Shown here piece by piece: positions 23,129 to 34,428 of a stretch of DNA of 64,000 nt. Numbering within the stretch: position 1 is the stretch's first letter; each line of letters begins with the position of its first letter. Below the pieces are notes generated by a model. The model searched no databases. It was given only the letters and a program-made list of their open reading frames with translations, and was not told the DNA's origin. The DNA is taken from NCBI GenBank assembly GCA_002897115.2, contig BCIH01000013.1, positions 67,852 to 131,851 of the forward strand, read 5' to 3'. A program made the translations under genes and the position numbers. This stretch comes from Prototheca cutis. Its lineage: Eukaryota > Chlorophyta > Trebouxiophyceae > Chlorellales > Chlorellaceae.

Positions 23129-24001
23129 GCATGCCCTGCGGTGGGCGAGGAGCGTGCTATCACATGATGCGTGGCTGGCCCCCAAGTCATGGCCCTTGAC
23201 TAGCTCGTCACAGAGCACCGCCCACGGCGCCGGTCTGCTGCCTGTGTGTCATAAGCTGCCTCCGTTCTGATGCGCAGTCGGCATGTCCTCAAGCTCGAAA
23301 TTCTTGTCCCTAACGCACCGCCGCCAGGTGTAATCATCCTGATGGCGGCCTGGCACCCCATTTTTATTGGCGCAGTGGGGACAGCCCTGTTCTCTGAAGG
23401 AAGCGATCCACCCAAACCAAAGTTGAGACATGCCGCGAGCACACGTGTAACCCTCATTGATCGCATCAGCGGAGAAAGGGCACTCCAGTTTCATGGCTGC
23501 TTATGCGTAATTGCCAGTGCTCGATCTGAAGCGTACGCCTGAGCGTCTCCCTTGTGTCGGGCTCCCGGCACTCCCGGGCCGACGACATTGGCTGGAGGTG
23601 TCGGGGTGCCCTCTGCTGTGCACCCGCCTCCATTATCTGATCATAATGGCATTTGCCGTCAAGCTGTGGTTCATGCCGTGACATCACGCGGAATCCTGGT
23701 GTGCCCCGGGGGCCATCATCCTGCCACCCCCATGCACATTGGGCAATGGCCGAGGGTTGCATGCCGCAATGGGTGGCACGCCCCGCCTCATGGAAGCAGC
23801 ACGGGCGTCCCTGTACATGCGCCAGCCCCATCTAGGTAGGCATGTAGGCACGGTCCCACAACAATGGCAATTCTTCAAGGAATGGCAGGCATTCAGGGTC
23901 CGCTCCATTGTGAGATCCGTTCATGCATCCATGTGACTTGTTGGACAAATGGGAAGTAATGCTCGCCCTTATGATGCACCCCTTGCAGGAGCCTAGCTTC
24001 C
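23129..24001. other. Intergenic
   Basis: About 870 bases between the Nudix gene and the transporter gene. A first exon of the transporter may lie here, since no in-frame ATG precedes its first clear exon. Nothing else is recognised. Confidence 0.4.
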
Positions 24002-25630
24002 TTGCTGGCATGCCGGGCCCTACCTGGCAGCAGTTACAGCAGGCAACAGCGCTCTCAGGGATTCCATCATCCCCAGGCAAAGCTGCCACGCCTCAGCCTT
24101 CTCGCCTCTGCAGCACATGGGGCCGAACCCTCCGCACCCTGTCCCAGCAACCCAGAACACCTGAAACCCAACTCGCACACGCAACCTGAGCTGTGGCGTG
24201 TGGCAGCCCCCCTCGGCCTGGCCATGGCGCTGTCCAGCATCAATCGCATCAGCCTGTCGGTGGCGGTGATGCCGCTGGCAGAGGCGCTGGGCTGGTCCAC
24301 CGCCATGCAAGGCTCCGTGCAGGCGGCATTTCTCTACGGCTACATGGCCACACAACTGGCCGGAGGCTGGGCAGCCGACCGCTTCGGAGGTGCTGTTTTT
24401 GATTTGCTTCTTTAGATTTTTTATTCTTTGTTTCTTTTTCGAGGGGGAATTGTCGACGGTGGGTTGGGTGGGCATTTGGATGGACGGGTGGCCAATGGGA
24501 TGCGACAAACACATAATGAAGCATACAAACAGAACCCCGAAATACCCCCACCGCACACCTTAGGCAAGGCCGTGCTCGAGTGTGGCGTGGCGGTGTTTAG
24601 CCTGGCCAGCGCATTACTGCCCCCTGCAGCAGGCTCGGGTGCGCTCCCAGCCGTGCTGACCAGCCGGGTTTTGCTGGGCCTGGGCGCCGGCCTGGCCATG
24701 CCGGCGGTGCAGAGCCTGGCGCAGGGCGGCGGTGCAGGTGCGGCCCGGCGCGGCGCCGCACTCGCCGTGATGTACCTGGGTTCCCACGTGGGAAACCTTG
24801 TGGGTCTGGCCGCCACGCCGGTCCTGGTGGCCGCCCATGGCTGGCCCATGCCTTTTCTAGTGTTTGGCGGCCTGGGCATTCCTGTGCTCATGGTCTGCCA
24901 CTGGCTCATACCCCCGAAAGCGACGACGGGGCCGTCAGCAAAGGCAAAGGAGCAAGCAGGGGCGCAGGCAGCATTGCACGCTTCTTCACTGTCATCGCCG
25001 CCACACCACCGGGAAACCTGGCACGCTATCGTCACCAATCGCTCAGTTTGGGCAATCGCTGCAGCGACGACTGTCAACCACTGGGGTTACTTTATTTACC
25101 TAACCTGGATGCCCACCTACTTTCACACAGCGCTGGGCATGGACATGGCCCACTCCGCGGCGGCGGCAGCGCTGCCATGGGCCGCCATGGCCCTCGGCTC
25201 GGCCACCGCTGCAGGTGCAGCCGAGGCGCTGCTCGCCCTCGGTTGGCCGCTGCGCCGCGTGCGCTGCGGCATCCAGGCCGTGGCGTTCCTCGTGCCGCTG
25301 GCAGCGCTGATGACGCTTGCGGCAGCCGGACCCCGGCTACCACCCACCGCTGCAGTCGCGCTCGTGACACTGGCTTTGGGTATAACTTCGCTGGGGCAAG
25401 CCGGCTTTGTCGCGGCGGTGGGCGACGTGGCGCCGGGCATGCCGGGCCGGGTGTTTGGACTGTGTTCCACGCTCGGCTGCGTCGCGGGGATCGCGGGGGT
25501 CCAGGCGGCGGGGTGCCTGCTGGGCGCCACTGGAAATTTTGCCGCCCTTTTTGCAGTCACGGGCGGGCTCTACATTGCGGGGACTCTCGTATTTACGTTG
25601 CTCCTGGACACCAGGCCCCAAATTTTGTAG
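24002..25630 (+). CDS. MFS transporter, SLC17/PHT4 anion transporter-like
   Basis: Twelve-helix major facilitator, most like the plant PHT4/ANTR (Na+/phosphate or organic anion) group. Two clear exons: about 24002-24389 and 24564-25630, joined in phase through a GGTGCTG donor. TM1 begins ELWRVAAPLGLAMALSSINRI; the motif between TM2 and TM3 is GGWAADRFGGK (MFS loop 2-3). TM4 is LTSRVLLGLGAGLAMPAVQSL, and TM7 is WAIAAATTVNHWGYFIYLTW followed by MPTYF, typical of SLC17. The segment before TM1 is hydroxyl-rich and hydrophilic (SSYSRQQRSQGFHHPQAK), possibly a chloroplast transit peptide. No in-frame ATG is seen before TM1 apart from an internal one, so the true start probably lies in an upstream exon. 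The C-terminus ends LLLDTRPQIL. Confidence 0.82.
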
Positions 25631-26488
25631 CTCGGCCCTTTTCTTTATCAAGGGTCTCCTAGGCTTCCGTGCCGACGGAGGGAGCTTGGCCACCGAGCCA
25701 CAGCTATGCAGTCAGTGCGGCGGGTGTGTTGCCCCAGCAACAAAAAAAAGGGGAAACCGCGCATGCTCGGTTGGAGATCCCCTTGCCGGCGGCTGGTAGT
25801 TTGGGTGCAATGAATCATGATGACATGGATGCAGGCATGCAACAGTTACTGCCATCCCTCTGGCATTGACCCTGTCCACACTTGAATGACAACCATCATC
25901 CTTCACTATCACACCCTGATCCTTGCGTCGTGCATCACTGTGTATGCTACAAATTGCCAGACCAAGAGCAAAGTGCAAGTGACGGTCTGAATCTTCACTG
26001 GTGTGGCTGCACCTATCCCTTGCTCAGCATGACCCATCGCAGGTCTTACAACACACGCCCACAGATCAGCAATCCATCCTCATTCATTGGCCTGGGCGCC
26101 TCCCGTGGCTGTCTCGATCTGACGAGGTCCCGGAACTAGGCCGATGTCCCCTGCTGTCCCGCCGCTCGTCATTGCCATGGTATCTGGATGAGCTTCGGTG
26201 CTCACCCAGGNGGGAATGGGCCCGCTCATGTACATCTGTCCACCGGCCCCGCTCGGCGACCCTGGGACCAGAGGAGGTGGCGGCCTCCCGCTCTCCCTGC
26301 GCCGATGGCTCCCTCCGGTGTGGTGGTGCCTGGGTGCCTGCCTGGCTCCTGGACGATGCAAGCCTGCAGTGCAAAGAGGGGAATCCAGGTGATGGGAGTC
26401 TGCTGTGAACGGCCCCCAAACTCGAGGTGAGCAGCATCCCACAGGGCCCCATCCACCTGACCAGCAACCCCGTTGCATCAGCAGTGAC
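25631..26488. other. Convergent intergenic region
   Basis: About 860 bases between the transporter stop and the stop of the FLASH-like gene. Frames around 26080-26480 are open on both strands but show no family signature. I see no gene here. Confidence 0.45.
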
Positions 26489-27039
26489 TCACTCGGCTCG
26501 CAGCTCTTTTATCTCGTCCACACGGCGCTGCAGCTCCAGTTTTGCAGTGTTGTAAAGGACAGAAATGTTTTGTAAGAGGACGTCCCGCTCCTCAACCACT
26601 TTGGCATGCTCCGTTGTGAGTCCCTCGTGCCTGTGCTTCAGCTCATCCAACTGCCGCTCCAGCATGCCTGCCCGTGTCCTCTCCTGGTCAGGTATTGGTC
26701 GCATGTGACGCATTGAGGTGGGAACACTACTTCCCCGGCGCTTACCACACCCGCCCGGCGGCCAGCGGACACTGGTCAGGTCTGCCGTGGCAATGATCCC
26801 AACATCCCCAATCACTGCAAAAAGAATATCCGGTCCCCACCCACCTGGTCCAGTTGCATGAAAACCAGTGTCCCTGCACCGCTGTTGTCAGGCTGCTCCA
26901 GGAGATCGCCATAGATGTCGTGGGCGTCCAGAGCCCGATCGTCTACACGGACCACTGGCGGCGCAGGAATCTCCTTGTCAGAAGAAGTCGGTCCCACAGC
27001 AGCTCCAAACTCGGCGTCCACATCAATGGTATCCACCAT
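26489..27039 (-). CDS. Small coiled-coil protein resembling the N-terminus of FLASH/CASP8AP2
   Basis: Two exons join in phase: 27039-26845 and 26683-26489 (129 aa). The start ATG gives MVDTIDVDAEFGAAVG. Exon 1 includes LDAHDIYGDLLEQPDNSG. Exon 2 is a continuous amphipathic coiled coil, MLERQLDELKHRHEGLTTEH followed by VLLQNISVLYNTAKLELQRR. The pair 'DIY.DL' followed by a coiled coil with 'NIS.L..TA+.E..R+..EI..L' also occurs at the N-terminus of animal FLASH, where it works with Lsm11 in histone pre-mRNA 3' processing. The similarity is short, so the functional link is inference; it could equally be another coiled-coil nuclear protein. The algal protein lacks the long disordered body of FLASH. 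Confidence 0.6.
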
Positions 27040-27494
27040 TACGGGCAGCAAATGCACGCAGAGTCGCCTGTCTCGTGGAATGCGCGAGAATCGGGGTTCT
27101 GGGCCACTGCTTCAAAATGGGTGCTGAATGTAGCGATCAGGGTCCCGAGTTCGCGATCAGGCCTTCCATTCCCGTGTTAAGTACTCAATATCAGATGTTA
27201 TGTGTGTTTTAGTTTTCAGGATATTGTCGCGTTTGTGCTGCCGTGACATCGCACTTCATCGTGCCCTGTCCGGACCGCCCTGACACTGCTGCTGAACCTT
27301 GGGCTCGCCCACATGAAATGTCCAAACACAGGTATTGTTGGGTCGCCCTTGCGCCAACTCTGCACAGACACCTTGATCAGCCGGCTGGCCAGCGCTTTCC
27401 CCTCTTTCCCACCAGATACTTTCCAGTGCAGTAACAAAATTCATGCAGCTCCCAGGCCCTGCTAACGTCATGGACCCAGCTCCAGCATGCTCAG
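27040..27494. other. Intergenic
   Basis: About 455 bases between the FLASH-like gene start and the PAS2 stop, both on the minus strand. I see nothing further in it. Confidence 0.5.
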
Positions 27495-27731
27495 CTACTG
27501 CCGCTTCTTTGCCGGTGCGGCGGCACTGCCAAGGACCTTGCGCCGCTGCTTGAGCATGTACCCATAGAGCTGGGGGAAAACTGCAGCACGAATTTGGGAG
27601 AGGGGGTTATTGTGTTGACGGATGACAAAAGGGTGAGTCATGGACGAGTTTTGAAGCATCCACTCAACCAATAGCCCCCCCCATTCTCACCCCACCCTGA
27701 CAAAAAGCCACAAAGAACAATAAAATACGTT

Positions 27732-27765
<34 letters not shown>

Positions 27766-29113
27766 AGCATCACTCTCCAAGTACCTGGGACATAGACCAG
27801 GACGATGAGGATGCAGACAAGGGCATAGTCCACGGCAAAGTTGACGGCGTTGGGCATGGTCAGGCTGAGCAGGCCCCGGCGCTTGATGGTGCCGTAGGCC
27901 AGGTAGACCATGGCCAGCTCGCTAGATACGCCCACAGGGTAGAGCACGATGAAACCAGTGTACCGCAGCCAGACCAGCGGCTTGGCGTTGATACCGGCCT
28001 CCTGTTGTGTTTGGTGTTGCCCGTCGTTTGAAAGAGAGTTGATGGGTTTCGCGATAAAGGTGTGTGTTATGTGTGGGTGTGGGTGTGCATGTGTGTGGGG
28101 GGGGGGGGGGGCCTAGGTAAATCCGAACTGATGACCTACATGCAAGATGGACACCACCCGCAAACTTCCTCACAAAACCCTAAAACACCCCCCCAAGCTC
28201 AAAACCAAAAACAAAAGCGTCTGACCTTGGCGGCAAAATGACCGTAGCGCAGGATCTCCGAGCAGGCCCAGATGGCGCAGAGGCTGACCAGGGAAACACC
28301 AATCGGGCCCCAGGGCGTGGGGATGGGCGCAACCTGGCGCGACGTGACGGCTTCGGGGCACAGGTGCACCACGCCCCACAGGATCCACAGCCTCGATGCC
28401 ACTTGCATACCTGGGGAGAGGAATTTTTAATTTATTTATTCAATTTTTTGGGAGGTTGGGGGGGGGGGGGGTAATAAATCCAGGCCCGCGTTCTGTCCAC
28501 CCATACAATGTATAACAAGTAACCACCCATATCCATCCACCATCGCACCGGTCACAAACACGGGTGACCGCACGACGCCTGTCGCCGCGTGCACCACTTC
28601 AGCCACGGCAGCGGTCTGTGCAATCTCCAGAGGCACCTCCACTGCCTGCATATTGGTTGCAATGTTAGGGAGGCTTTTGTGGAGCTGCCAAGCTCGTGCA
28701 AGGAATGACGGCTGGTGCTGCGTGGAGGGACTCCTCCCCCATCGCATACAGAAATCTGCCTGTTGCACCTAGCTCTGTGAATCACACTCAGCACAAGACA
28801 AGAAACTCTGGCTACAGGTCTCAGGTGCATTGCATGAGCTTTAAAGCCATTGCACAGCTTGCCCGAGCAACGCACCTTCCACACATCCCACAGGTTGCCC
28901 GTCGCAGCATAGGCGCTCAGCGTCACATACAGCACGTACGACCTGCATACGATCACGGGAATCATGCGCCATTACATGACAGTATTCGCACGTATCTGCG
29001 AACGCAGCTATCTTTGGAGCCATATCGGAGCCAAGTCGCGGCCAACTCCGGTCTCACCATGCGCCGGCCAGGGCCGCATTGTAGCCTAGCAAGTACAAGC
29101 TACGCCCAGCCAT
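27495..29113 (-). CDS. PAS2: Very-long-chain 3-hydroxyacyl-CoA dehydratase (PAS2/HACD)
   Basis: Third step of the ER fatty-acid elongation cycle, dehydrating 3-hydroxyacyl-CoA to trans-2-enoyl-CoA. Six exons join in phase: 29113-29058, 28942-28876, 28645-28549, 28410-28226, 28001-27785 and 27580-27495 (235 aa). Family landmarks: LEIAQTAAVAEVVHAATGVV followed by RSPV, SRLWILWGVV, IWACSEILRYGHF, and GFIVLYPVGVSSELAMVYLA, which holds the catalytic Tyr and Glu of the PHS1/HACD active site. The C-terminus FPQLYGYMLKQRRKVLGSAA ends in KKRQ, a dilysine (KKxx) ER-retrieval signal. Length and hydrophobic profile match plant PAS2 (about 220 aa). Intron 5 carries a 33-base poly-C run and intron 3 a T/G tract. 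Confidence 0.96.
27733..27765. repeat. Poly-C tract in PAS2 intron 5
   Basis: 33 consecutive C on the plus strand (poly-G on the sense strand), starting 20 bases past the exon-5 donor. Confidence 0.95.
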
Positions 29114-29583
29114 CCTGCTCGTCCTGGCTCGTCCAATATGCTGGAGAAAAGGGTAAAGAAATGCAATGTATCATAAGCACGACATATCGGGTGAATGCAT
29201 GCCGGTCCAGATTGGGAGATTGAGATTTTGAAGCGGTCACCAAAGGTTCACGAATGGGGCACCCACGACTGCCGCCCCGTCAGCCTGATCGCTTCCCCCG
29301 CATTGCGATCCACCGGCATTGCGATCCAGTGCATGTGCGCGGGATTGCCAGATCAGTAATGTCACGGTCAAGCCACTTTGATGGATTCTTTTATTCATGT
29401 ATTAAACTGCATGCAATTGTCGAGCGCATGTGGCGTTGAGTGCGACCGACCCAGAGCCGAGGCACCCAGATTGATAGGGGGATTGGCCAGCCTGTTTGTA
29501 GCTCCTGTGGACTGCAGCGTGCATTGGAACCCTGGATCAGCTTGGCATCGATTGGAAGCGTGAGAGGTCTGCAGGAGCGCGCC
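29114..29583. promoter_or_regulatory. Divergent intergenic region between PAS2 and a SET-domain gene
   Basis: 470 bases between divergent start codons (29113 minus, 29584 plus). Both promoters are presumably here. No motif can be assigned. Confidence 0.45.
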
Positions 29584-31696
29584 ATGCGCGGCCGACTGCA
29601 ACAGGCTTTCTTGGGTCTCTGCGGCGGTAGGGGNGGGAGAGCCCCGCCGCTATGCAGTGGCCCGTGGGAAGAGAGGACGCAGCATCAGGCATTGGTATTG
29701 GCCACCCACCAATGGCACGGACCATGCAACAACAGGGCCTTCTCGACAGACATCGCTGCCGACGCAAGTTCCTCGACCCCCGACGCCCGCGCCGCTACTC
29801 TCAGGGACTGGGTGGCTGCTCGGTTTGGCAGCGTGCACAGCGCGCTGAGAGTGGCACCCAGTGCGGAAGGTGGCGTGGGTCTGGAGGCGGGAGCGGATAT
29901 CCCCGGGGGCACGGTGCTCGTGTCGCTGCCCAAGCAGGCGCAGTTGGGGGCTGCGGCCGCCAGTCGGTGCCAGGACCTGGCTCGGTTGCTGTCCGCCGTC
30001 CCGGATGGTCTGCCCACGGCCAAGACCGCCCTGTGTTTGCTGCACGAACGTGCGGCGCCACCGGGCAAGTCGGCCTTTGAACCGTACCTGGACGTGCTGC
30101 CGGGGAACTTTCCAACCTGCCCGCTGTTTTATAGCCCAGCAGTAGCAGCCAAGATGGAGTACTTGCCGGCGACACACCAGGCGAGAGGCTGTGTGGGTGA
30201 TTTTCTTCTAAAAGCCTGCATGCACACATGCATGATTGCATGCATGCATGCATGCATGCATGAACGTTGCGGGCTGACCCAGGACTCGGCCTGAGCCTTC
30301 CACCCAGAACCTTCAACCCCAACAAGCTCTCAATCCATTTCATAAGCCCAAGGCTTCCTGTGAGCAACACCGCCAGCACAGACTGACCAACACACATGCA
30401 GCTCAACATGCGGTTGGAGTGGATGCGCGAATTTGTTGCCACAGAGCTCGCCTCTCCCCGGGCTGCCTTTCACGGCACGCCCGTAACTGAGCGTGACCTG
30501 GCATGGGCATGGACGGTCGTGACGAGCAGGGCATTTGGTTTGACCCCGGGGGCGCCACACATCCTGCTGCCTTTTATCGACTTTGCCAACCATGCGCCTG
30601 CCGCGCCTGCCGCACAAGTGGCAATGTCTAAGGACAGCGGCGGCGAGATTGGGCTGCTCACACTCCGGGACGTGCGGCATGGGGAGCCCATCTGCATCAG
30701 CTATGGAGAGCTCCCAAACGATCTCCTGCTACTTGGATATGGTGTGTAGGTCTTGGCTGTGTGATTTTTATTTATTTTATTTTATTTTTTTTGGGGGGGG
30801 GGGNGGGGGTTGGAAAGGGTTTTGTGGGGCAATCGAGGGAATGAAATGCAGGCAAATTGGGTCCGGCGTTTCACAACCCCTGTTGCATTTCCCACAATGA
30901 CAAAACACGAGTCGAGCAATATCCGCACACAAAATGTTGACCATTTCTTTTGTAAGCAGGTTTTGTCGTGGATGACAACCCGCACGAGTCAGTGGAGCTG
31001 CAGTTTAACTTGGGACTCATCGCTCGGGCGCAGGCCGCGCTGGGCCTGGGTGGGTCGGTCTCAACTCCCAACGCAATGCAGGACGCTGCGCTACGCGCGC
31101 TGCGCCTTGCCGGCTCCGGTGCGGACCCGCGAGCCCGAGTTCGACGCGAGCTGGCGGGTCAGGGCTTTGTCGAGCCGCGGCTGTTGGCGGGCGTGCGGGC
31201 GCTGTGCGCCAGCCCCGGGCTGCAGTGCACGCTGCGCGCGCTGGGAAGCTGGGCGGAAGCTGTTGACCCCGGGACCGAGGAGCGGGCCATGCTCACGCTC
31301 ATGGGCATGTACACCATGGCACTGGACACCTTTTCCGATCGAGATCCTGGAGCTGATACGGCAGCACTGGCGANGATTGCCAATAAAGACTCGCCCGAGG
31401 GTTTAGTCATCCGCATGCGCAGGGGGAAGAAGCAACTTTTAACGGATGCCTTGCACGCGTGCCTCCAACGCATCGAGGTGTGTGGTGGGTTTTTCNTGTG
31501 TGTGTGGGGGGGGAGGGGATTTAGGAAAGGACCTTGAGGTGGCTGGAGTGTCCGGGGCCCTTGGAAAGGGTGCCTGTGCCGCTCGGGCCATGCTAGCAAT
31601 TCACACGATTGCAAACAACAGAAATCAATGCGGCACAGCGCAGGAAGTACGAAAGCAATGACGATGCCTGCTCAAAAGGGGCTTGAAGACTCATGA
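29584..31696 (+). CDS. SET-domain, Rubisco-LSMT-like protein methyltransferase (organellar?)
   Basis: Lysine methyltransferase of the SETD3/SETD6/LSMT group. Exons: 29584-30180, 30402-30741, 30960-31477 and a short last exon within about 31622-31696; the first three join in phase. MRGRLQQAFLGLCGG with following basic residues looks like an organelle-targeting peptide. SET landmarks: GVGLEAGADIPGGTVLVSLP, then LPFIDFANHAPA (N-H motif) and GEPICISYGELPNDLLLLGY (ISYG catalytic tyrosine). The substrate-binding domain starts HESVELQFNLG and includes TLMGMYTMALDTF. Intron 1 appears to begin GC (CACCAG then GCGAGA) rather than GT, because only that choice keeps frame and homology. Two phase solutions exist for the last exon (donor at 31478 or a few bases on). 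The substrate is not predictable. Confidence 0.85.
30236..30263. repeat. CATG/TGCA tetranucleotide repeat in SET-gene intron 1
   Basis: About seven perfect CATG-type units, self-complementary; related ATGCATGCATG strings occur in other non-coding stretches here. Confidence 0.85.
30777..30812. repeat. T-run abutting G-run in SET-gene intron 2
   Basis: A TTTTATTTTATTTTTTTT-like stretch runs directly into about 17 G interrupted by one N. It is one of several such compound tracts in introns. Confidence 0.85.
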
Positions 31697-31991
31697 CCGG
31701 ATACTCTATGCCATGTGACTCCTCGCTGTTGCGCTGCAAAGTGCTTCAGCACACAGCTGATGCGTGGCCATTATGGCATTTTGGAAAGCATGCCAACGAT
31801 GCTGGGCATTGGCCGATTGATTGTCGAATCTTCTCAGGGGCACCACCCTATGTGAGGCTGTAAGCTTCTTCATATGCCCATACCGATTTCGACTGGGTCT
31901 GTACACGACAACGCGTCAATCACGCAAGGGAATGGGCAAGCGTCAGAGGAGGGGGTGGGTCAGCGCAGGCAAGGACGCAATGAAATGGATC

Positions 31992-33796
31992 TCATGGAGC
32001 ATGGGACTCGTGAAAATTGGTCTTTTTGCTCCAGGGAGCACATGGTTCGTCGTAGCGCCTCACCCATCGGCGCTCTTGCTTTGTCATAAAGCGCATGATG
32101 CTGCGCTGCTTGGGCTGAAGTCCTGAGCTGACCGCCGGCGCCTGCTCACGACCCTGTTTTCGTGCTGGTTGCTCATTACTGCCCTGCCTCTTGGATCCAG
32201 GGGAGGGTGTAATGGGTGAGGCCATAGCACCTTCACGACCAGATTTGCTGCCCTCTGACTGAGGGGAGCCTGAGTCGACAGGCTCCCTCTCGACAGTGTC
32301 CTCGGGCCCTTCCTTGACGATGTGCTCTGGCAGCTCCTTAATGCTTGCCATGTCCCCATCAGCTCCTGCGTCATGTCCAGCATCAGTTCCATGCTTACTC
32401 CCCTTCAGTACCACCACTGCTGCCTTTCCAAAAAACTGTGTGATGCTCGGGCGTTTGAACTCGGCGCAACATTCGGGGCCCTGCAGCTTTGCACTGCCCA
32501 TTTCGGGCTTTACCTGGTGCCACACCAGGTCCCTCCCAGTGTATGGGCCACAGAGCTTTGTCCAGGACCTGAGTCATCAGCATGAGATGGGAAGCTGTTG
32601 CTCATGTTCGTATGGTGCCACGGACAGGAGTGAGACTGTGATTCTTGGCCATGGCCAGCCCAAGCATCCCGGCTCATGCACACAGACCCCATTTTTGGTG
32701 CATACTGGGGCAGCGCCGGCCAGCGAGGCCCACATCCATCCAGTCGCCGGCAATTCCCAGCGCATTCAAGCCCTCACCCGCCAACGACACCGTCTGCAGC
32801 CGCGTTGAGCCAATGGTCTTGACTCTCAGCGCTCCGCAGCAGCACCAGCATGCGGTCGTGAAGCCAGCCCACCCGTGGCCCAGAATCTGTGTGTGTGGTT
32901 GTGATGGGGACAACGCTTCGTGATCGATGGAGCAGTCAATCCCCGCATGGCCCTCGACAGGTCGCCCGTCCACAGGGTACAGAAATTCCCTCCCTCCCAA
33001 TGACCAACTCCCTTTAAAAAAGGACACCCCAAGAAACCTTCCCACCGTTGTGAGGATGGTGCAGGTGTGCATGAGGCCTTCGCCTGCACTGGCCCAGGTA
33101 TCTCAGAGCCCAGCCATGATCATCGGGGTATCATCCTCCATGTGCATGTAGCGGGACTGCTCGCCGTCCTCGCCCTCCTTTCTCCACTCGTAAAAGCCGG
33201 CCACCAGGACCAGGCACCGGCACCGTTGCAACATGCGCTGGAACGCCGGCCGCTCCGCCACCGTCTTGCTCCGGGCATTAAACATGCGCCAGAAATCAGG
33301 CGTCTCCTCTGGCTTGGTATAGGAAGGCACCAGGCCCCACCTGGCATTAGATTGGCGGTGGGGNTTGGGGCGTGTCAGAGCGTTCCCCCACCAACGCAGG
33401 AGCTTGAAATACATGACCATGAACGGGGTGAGTATGCGTCATCATGAAGTATGCGTCATCATGAGGAATGCCCACCGCCCTTGGCCATCTACCCGCAGCA
33501 CCGAAAACACACACCCCTCATCGTGCGGATCTCCCGCTGCCCGTTCTCCGACATGCGCACAGCCGGCGACCGCGTGCTGCCGGGAGCGGCATTGTATCTC
33601 GGATTGTATGCATCCTCATCGATCCAGCGGGAAGTGCGAGCAGCCTGGATCACCTGTGCGGACGCGCGTGGGGTGAAAGCCGCCGGGATCAGGGTTTGTT
33701 GCAGCCCGTGTCGGCGTCACTCCGAGGGGCGGCTGCTTCTCATGAGATCAACCACACCTGCTCGCGCCGCAGCGTGGTCTTCGTCCTGTCGCACAT
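31992..33796 (-). pseudogene. HMCES: HMCES/SRAP-domain abasic-site DNA-protein crosslinker, interrupted by an in-frame TGA
   Basis: SRAP proteins crosslink abasic sites in single-stranded DNA through Cys2. Exon 1 (33796-33758) reads MCDRTKTTLRREQ with Cys2 present. Exon 2 (about 33653-33511) holds WIDEDAYNPRYNAAPGS, and exon 3 (33340-33046) holds WGLVPSY, FNARSKTVAERPAF (catalytic Asn) and LVAGFYEWRKEG (catalytic Glu). Exon 4 (about 32889-32778) holds WLHDRMLVLL (catalytic His), and exon 5 runs to 31992 (PYTGRDLVWHQV, QGPECCAEFKRP). All catalytic residues are intact. In exon 3, codon 33105-33103 is TGA where the family has Trp (AGL-W-D); translation after it continues correctly (DTWASAGEGL, then CTILTT). 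The exon 3/4 join is also one base out of frame with canonical sites. This is either a decayed gene or assembly error. Confidence 0.85.
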
Positions 33797-34428
33797 TGTC
33801 GAGAAATTATTGCGGCAATGTGGACTGGGCCAGGGGCGAGAGATTTTTGACGGCCAGGCTGGCACGCGCAGAGGACGGGATTGGTTAAGGTGCATAGCAA
33901 ATATTCGACAATCCCCTCCAGAACCCAGCCAGCCATGAGCAAGCCATCCCCTCTGATTGCCTGTGGAGCAAGCCTGGCATCACACCCAGCCGGGCATCAT
34001 GTCGGGCATTCAGGGGACCACGCAAATCGCAGCTCAAGGCTACCAAGAATGACAGATGTATGTTGAGAGAGGGCGCGCTGGGGAAGAATCCAAGTTATCT
34101 CGAGCAAGACAGAGGGGATTGCCTGGCCGAGCTCGGCCGAGGGTGATGAGTGGCATTCACAAGTGGAGCTTGGGCTAGGCCCACGCTGCCAAGTCACGTG
34201 CCCGCGTCGCGTGGGATCGGTCTGACAAGAAAGCAAGAATGCGACCGAGTCGGGTGGGGGTGCGGTCCAGCTGTCCAAAGGACTGCCGGGCGGCAAGCAT
34301 GCCGCTACCACCCGGTCCCAACCGTCAAATCGTCTCTGCTGGTCATTCAATTGTGCAAGGGAGAAAACGCGTGCCGCAGCGGTGCCGCAGTCGTGATGAG
34401 AGCACAGGGCAATGAAACCCAGACGAGC
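33797..34428. other. Intergenic: HMCES 5' region and VAC14 3' region
   Basis: About 630 bases between the HMCES start and the VAC14 stop (both minus). Short frames only; nothing recognised. Confidence 0.5.

Noticed and set aside
30229..30263. CATG repeat as a possible recombination or regulatory site
   Set aside because: It is a simple self-complementary microsatellite inside an intron; nothing else supports a function.
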